This document shows positions 61,253-64,000 of a stretch of DNA of 64,000 nucleotides, piece by piece. Under the pieces are notes generated by a model. That model ran no database searches. It saw only the letters and a program-made list of their open reading frames with translations, and was not told the DNA's origin. The translations under genes were made by a program, and so were the position numbers. This stretch comes from Oceaniglobus indicus (GTDB lineage Bacteria > Pseudomonadota > Alphaproteobacteria > Rhodobacterales > Rhodobacteraceae), in NCBI RefSeq assembly GCF_002751875.1, contig NZ_NMZM01000006.1, positions 124,001 to 188,000 on the forward strand, given 5' to 3'. Position 1 is the first letter of the stretch. Every line of letters starts with the position of its first letter.

Positions 61253-61288
61253 ATATATGTGGCAACGATCCGCCGATCCTCCATATAT
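61253..61288. promoter_or_regulatory. Inverted repeat upstream of the OmpA lipoprotein gene
   Basis: ATATATG and CATATAT are mirrored across about 22 bp, with GATC-containing sequence between them. It lies between ada-like and ompA-like genes. It may be a promoter or operator; no factor is suggested by sequence. Confidence 0.3.
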
Positions 61289-61358
61289 GCCATGCGTCCG
61301 GGACCCGAACGTCCTATGACCTGCGTTGGAGATGTGACGTTAACCGTTTGAGGATCAC

Positions 61359-62012
61359 ATGATTATATCGAAATTCGCCACTGCCGGCGTGCTTGCCGGC
61401 ACACTCGCCCTGACCGGCTGCGTCAACCAGCAGACAGGTCAGCCCAACCGCACCGGCACCGGCGCGCTGACCGGCGCCGCCATCGGCGCCGTTCTGGGCG
61501 GCACCCGTGAAAGCGGGCCGTCACGGTTCAAGAACGCCGCACTGGGCGCCGCGATCGGGGCCGCAGGCGGTGCCGTCGTCGGCAACATCCTGGACAAGCA
61601 GGCCGCCGAACTGCGCGGTGACTTCAGCAACGGCGCCATCGACGTTGTGAACACCGGCAACGAACTGATCGTGCGGATGCCGCAGGACATCCTGTTCGCC
61701 ACCGACAGCGCCATCGTCGCGGGCACCCTGCGTTCGGACCTGGGCGTTCTGGCCGCGAACCTGAACCGCTATCCCAACTCGATCGTCGAAGTGCAGGGCC
61801 ACACCGACAACACCGGCTCGTCCGCCTATAACCAGGACCTGTCACAGCGGCGCGCGGCCGCCGTCACGTCCATCCTGGCCGCGAACGGCGTATCGTCCGG
61901 CCGCCTGCGCGCCGTCGGCTTCGGTGAGGATCGTCCGGTCGCCGAAAACCTCAGCGCCGCGGGACGCGCACAGAACCGTCGCGTCGACATCGTGATCCGT
62001 CCGACCAACTGA
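61359..62012 (+). CDS. OmpA-family lipoprotein with glycine zipper
   Basis: 217 aa. Lipoprotein signal ends TLALTGC. Residues 35-75 form a Gly/Ala zipper (GALTGAAIGAVLGGT; LGAAIGAAGGAVVGNILD). The OmpA domain follows with ILFATDSA, VEVQGHTDNTGSSAYNQDLSQRRA (peptidoglycan-binding Asp and Arg) and VGFGEDRPVAEN. It should tie the outer membrane to the cell wall. A perfect terminator follows. Confidence 0.93.
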   Translation: MIISKFATAGVLAGTLALTGCVNQQTGQPNRTGTGALTGAAIGAVLGGTRESGPSRFKNAALGAAIGAAGGAVVGNILDKQAAELRGDFSNGAIDVVNTGNELIVRMPQDILFATDSAIVAGTLRSDLGVLAANLNRYPNSIVEVQGHTDNTGSSAYNQDLSQRRAAAVTSILAANGVSSGRLRAVGFGEDRPVAENLSAAGRAQNRRVDIVIRPTN

Positions 62013-62040
62013 CGGAATCTCCTGTCGTCAGAGACACGGA

Positions 62041-62075
62041 AAGGCCGCAGCGCATCGTGACGCTGCGGCCTTTTT
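62041..62075 (+). terminator. Intrinsic terminator after the OmpA lipoprotein
   Basis: AAGGCCGCAGCG pairs with CGCTGCGGCCTT, followed by more Ts. It closes the OmpA lipoprotein transcript. Confidence 0.92.
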
Positions 62076-62135
62076 GTCGGGATCACACGGCCCGTGAAAA
62101 GTCTGCGCGCCTGATCATCGCCGCCGATACGAACG

Positions 62136-62168
62136 CAAAAGCCCGGCCACTTGCCAGTGACCGGGCTT
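62136..62168 (-). terminator. Intrinsic terminator of the F0 ATP synthase operon
   Basis: Read on the minus strand, AAAGCCCGG and CCGGGCTTT form the stem and a TTTT run follows. It lies 22 bp after the atpF stop and marks the end of the minus-strand atp genes. Confidence 0.85.
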
Positions 62169-62190
62169 TGCTCTTGTCATGGCCGCGGTG

Positions 62191-62763
62191 TCAGTGAAGC
62201 TTGGCTTCCACGGTCTTGATCGACTCGTCGATCAGCGCATTGGCCCGCGCGGCGTTCATGTCTTTTGCCAGAACGTCAGCGGCGGCGGCGATCGCCACCT
62301 GGATCGCACGGTTGCGCACGTCGCGGATGGCGTCGGACTGCGCCGATTCGATCTGGTCCTCGGCCGCCTTCAGGCGACGCTGGATCGAGATGTCGAGATC
62401 GGACTTGGCCTTCTCCGATGCCGCCTGCGCTTCGGCGCGCGCCGATGCCACGATGCGGTCGGCCTGCTCCTGCACTTCCTGCTGCTTGCGTTCGTACGAG
62501 GCGAGAAGCGCCTGAGCTTCTTCGCGCAGGGCGCGCGCATCGTCCAGATCGGCACGAATGCCGGTCGCACGCTTGTCGAGCATGCCCAACAGGATGCGCG
62601 GCACCTTGAAATAGACCAGCACCGCGATGAACAGGATGAACGCGATCAGGACGACGAAGTCGGTGTTCCGCAACGACAGGAACGGCCCGGACGCCGCCAG
62701 GGCAGGACCGGACGACATGGCGCCGACGGCGGTGGTTGCAAGGATTTTCTTCATGTCGATCAT
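62191..62763 (-). CDS. atpF: ATP synthase F0 subunit b
   Basis: 190 aa. N-terminal membrane helix ([19 protein letters not shown]) followed by a long Ala/Glu/Gln-rich coiled coil, the peripheral stalk. It starts 4 bp inside the b' gene's end (ATGA). It is longer than the b' subunit partner by a short N-terminal signal-like stretch ([20 protein letters not shown]). It ends the operon before a terminator. Confidence 0.94.
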   Translation of the reverse strand: MIDMKKILATTAVGAMSSGPALAASGPFLSLRNTDFVVLIAFILFIAVLVYFKVPRILLGMLDKRATGIRADLDDARALREEAQALLASYERKQQEVQEQADRIVASARAEAQAASEKAKSDLDISIQRRLKAAEDQIESAQSDAIRDVRNRAIQVAIAAAADVLAKDMNAARANALIDESIKTVEAKLH

Positions 62764-63314
62764 CCTTTCAACCGCGCCTGCACGGCAGCGTCGATCGCCG
62801 CCTGGTCCGAGGTGCCGCCCAGTGCACCGACCAGCGCGCCGGCGGTTTCCTTGGCAACCTCTTCGATGGCCGCAACGGCACCCTTGCGGATCTCGTTGAT
62901 CGACGCCTCGCTTTCAGCGGACTTCGCGGCGATTTCCTCGTCGGCCTTTGCAATCGCCTGGTCCAAGTCGCCCTGGATGTCGGCCTTTGCCGCCGCGACG
63001 ATCTTGCCGGCTTCGATCCGCGCATCCGCCAGCGCCTTGTCATAGGCTTTCTCGGCGTGTTGCGCGCGCAGCTTCAGTTCTTCGGCGGCAGCGATGTGGT
63101 TGGTGATCGTCCCCTGGCGTTCGGCCAGCACGCCACCGACACGGGGCAGACCGATCCGCGTCAGGATGAAATAGATCGCGAACAGCGCGATCAGCAGCCA
63201 GAAAATCTGGTTCGGAAAGGTCGAGAAATCAAGTTGGGGCATGCCCGCCTCGATCTCTTGCGCGACCGTTTCGCCGGCGTGACCGTCCACGATCACTGGT
63301 GTCTCTGTGGCCAT
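62760..63314 (-). CDS. atpF': ATP synthase F0 subunit b'
   Basis: 184 aa. [20 protein letters not shown] is the membrane helix, then [20 protein letters not shown] and a long coiled coil. Photosynthetic bacteria and many alphaproteobacteria have this second, diverged b subunit; the two form a heterodimeric stalk. It is coupled to atpF by ATGA. Confidence 0.94.
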   Translation of the reverse strand: MATETPVIVDGHAGETVAQEIEAGMPQLDFSTFPNQIFWLLIALFAIYFILTRIGLPRVGGVLAERQGTITNHIAAAEELKLRAQHAEKAYDKALADARIEAGKIVAAAKADIQGDLDQAIAKADEEIAAKSAESEASINEIRKGAVAAIEEVAKETAGALVGALGGTSDQAAIDAAVQARLKG

Positions 63315-63388
63315 GTCGTCCCCCTGAAACCTTGAAATGCATCGGGCGGGCCACAGGAGCCCACCCGACCGTAAGGATCAAGCGTCGA

Positions 63389-63625
63389 TCAGACGGCAAA
63401 CATCAGCAGCAGCGCGACGAGGAACGAGAAGATCCCCAGCGCTTCCGCGAATGCGATGCCGATGAAAAGGGTCGCGGTCTGGGCAGCGGCAGCCGACGGG
63501 TTGCGCAGGGCACCCGACAGGAAGTTGCCGGCAACGTGGCCAACACCGATGGCGGCGGCACCCGAACCGATGGCAGCCAGGCCGGCGCCGATGAATTGAC
63601 CCATGTTTGCGATATCGCCTTCCAT
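63389..63625 (-). CDS. atpE: ATP synthase F0 subunit c
   Basis: 78 aa with two helices. [24 protein letters not shown] is TM1 (shown as [10 protein letters not shown] onward) and the proton-carrying Glu lies in [19 protein letters not shown] of TM2. It forms the rotor ring. Start preceded by a GGAGAG. Confidence 0.96.
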   Translation of the reverse strand: MEGDIANMGQFIGAGLAAIGSGAAAIGVGHVAGNFLSGALRNPSAAAAQTATLFIGIAFAEALGIFSFLVALLLMFAV

Positions 63626-63734
63626 GTCTTCTCTCCTTACGATGGAATTAGGTTTTGATCGTATGACAGGCCCTAAGGCCCGGCGTAGCGGGGATGGGGT
63701 TGCGGCGGATCACCCGCCCGGCCCCACCGTCGTG

Positions 63735-64000
63735 TCAGTGTCCCGGATGCAGCGCGTCCTTAAGGTACACGCAGGTCAGGATGGTGAAAACATAGGCCTG
63801 GATGAACGCGACCAGCACCTCAAGCGCATAGACGCCGACCATCCCGATGATCGCCAGCGGCGCGACGGCGGTCACGGCGGCGAAGCCCGCGAACACCTTC
63901 AGCACGGCGTGACCGGCCATGATGTTGCCCGCAAGACGGATGGAGTGGCTGACCGGGCGCACGAAGAAGGAGATCAGTTCGATGATCGCCAGCACCGGGC
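63735..64000 (-). CDS. atpB: ATP synthase F0 subunit a (partial, C-terminal part)
   Basis: Only about 88 C-terminal residues are inside the window; the gene runs off the right edge. [16 protein letters not shown] holds the essential arginine of subunit a, and [21 protein letters not shown] is the last helix with its conserved Gln. It forms the proton half-channels. It precedes atpE by 109 bp in the operon direction. Confidence 0.95.
   Translation of the reverse strand, partial: PVLAIIELISFFVRPVSHSIRLAGNIMAGHAVLKVFAGFAAVTAVAPLAIIGMVGVYALEVLVAFIQAYVFTILTCVYLKDALHPGH

Noticed and set aside
1-64000. CRISPR arrays, insertion sequences, integrases, prophage genes
   Set aside because: No regularly spaced repeats and no transposase, recombinase or phage structural motifs were seen.

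Overview
The window looks like a chromosomal segment of a marine-type alphaproteobacterium, most likely Rhodobacterales (Roseobacter / Rhodobacteraceae). The grounds are high GC, split F0 b and b' ATP synthase genes, a TrcR (DUF1013) cell-cycle regulator, a COQ9 protein, a complete beta-hydroxyaspartate cycle cluster and an NsrR/NnrS nitric-oxide module. No transposase, integrase, CRISPR array or phage gene was seen. Gene density is high, and many operon partners overlap by a 4-bp ATGA or GTGA.

Layout. 1-2.7 kb: nitric-oxide response (partial nnrU, nnrS, group III truncated haemoglobin, a 51-aa membrane protein) divergent from nsrR, with a candidate NsrR operator between them. 2.8-10.7 kb: minus-strand cellulose operon (BcsN-like lipoprotein, bcsA with PilZ domain, bcsB, GH8 cellulase, repeat-rich exported protein). 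It is divergent from a diguanylate cyclase and an EAL phosphodiesterase (11.1-13.4 kb) that could set the c-di-GMP read by BcsA. 13.4-20.1 kb: housekeeping and metabolic genes (lyxose isomerase, tRNA-Lys, dapF, mtaB, PaiB-like, GST, DUF6151, glutamate dehydrogenase).

20.4-26.2 kb: two tandem copies of a three-gene Tad-type cassette (TadG-like VWA protein plus two TadE/F-like pseudopilins), the first closed by a strong terminator. 27.7-33.9 kb: a compact same-strand cluster (67-aa membrane protein, XpaC, TelA, DUF2927 lipoprotein, SPFH-GYF2 protein, lipoprotein, double zinc-ribbon membrane protein). It resembles a membrane-stress module and is the best candidate here for a poorly described system. 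34-35.4 kb: sugar kinase and dtd. 35.6-40.2 kb: a Pqi lipid-transport operon in which PqiA is split into two genes and PqiB carries a long extension with an exact 118-codon period.

40.3-45.7 kb: bhcABCD, the beta-hydroxyaspartate cycle for glyoxylate assimilation, with the divergent IclR regulator bhcR and a perfect inverted repeat in the shared promoter region. 45.8-47.5 kb: adenine deaminase. 47.5-48.1 kb: a long intergenic region with an orphan plus-strand terminator that implies a small RNA. 48.1-52.1 kb: rsgA, dnaX, ybaB, recR. 52.1-61.2 kb: MBL/CMAH-like hydrolase, trcR, RNase T2, DUF808, quinone oxidoreductase, COQ9, rpsU, DUF992, DUF4112, lytic transglycosylase, mscL and an AraC-Ogt DNA repair protein. 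61.3-64 kb: OmpA lipoprotein, then the F0 ATP synthase genes (atpF, atpF', atpE, partial atpB) running off the end.
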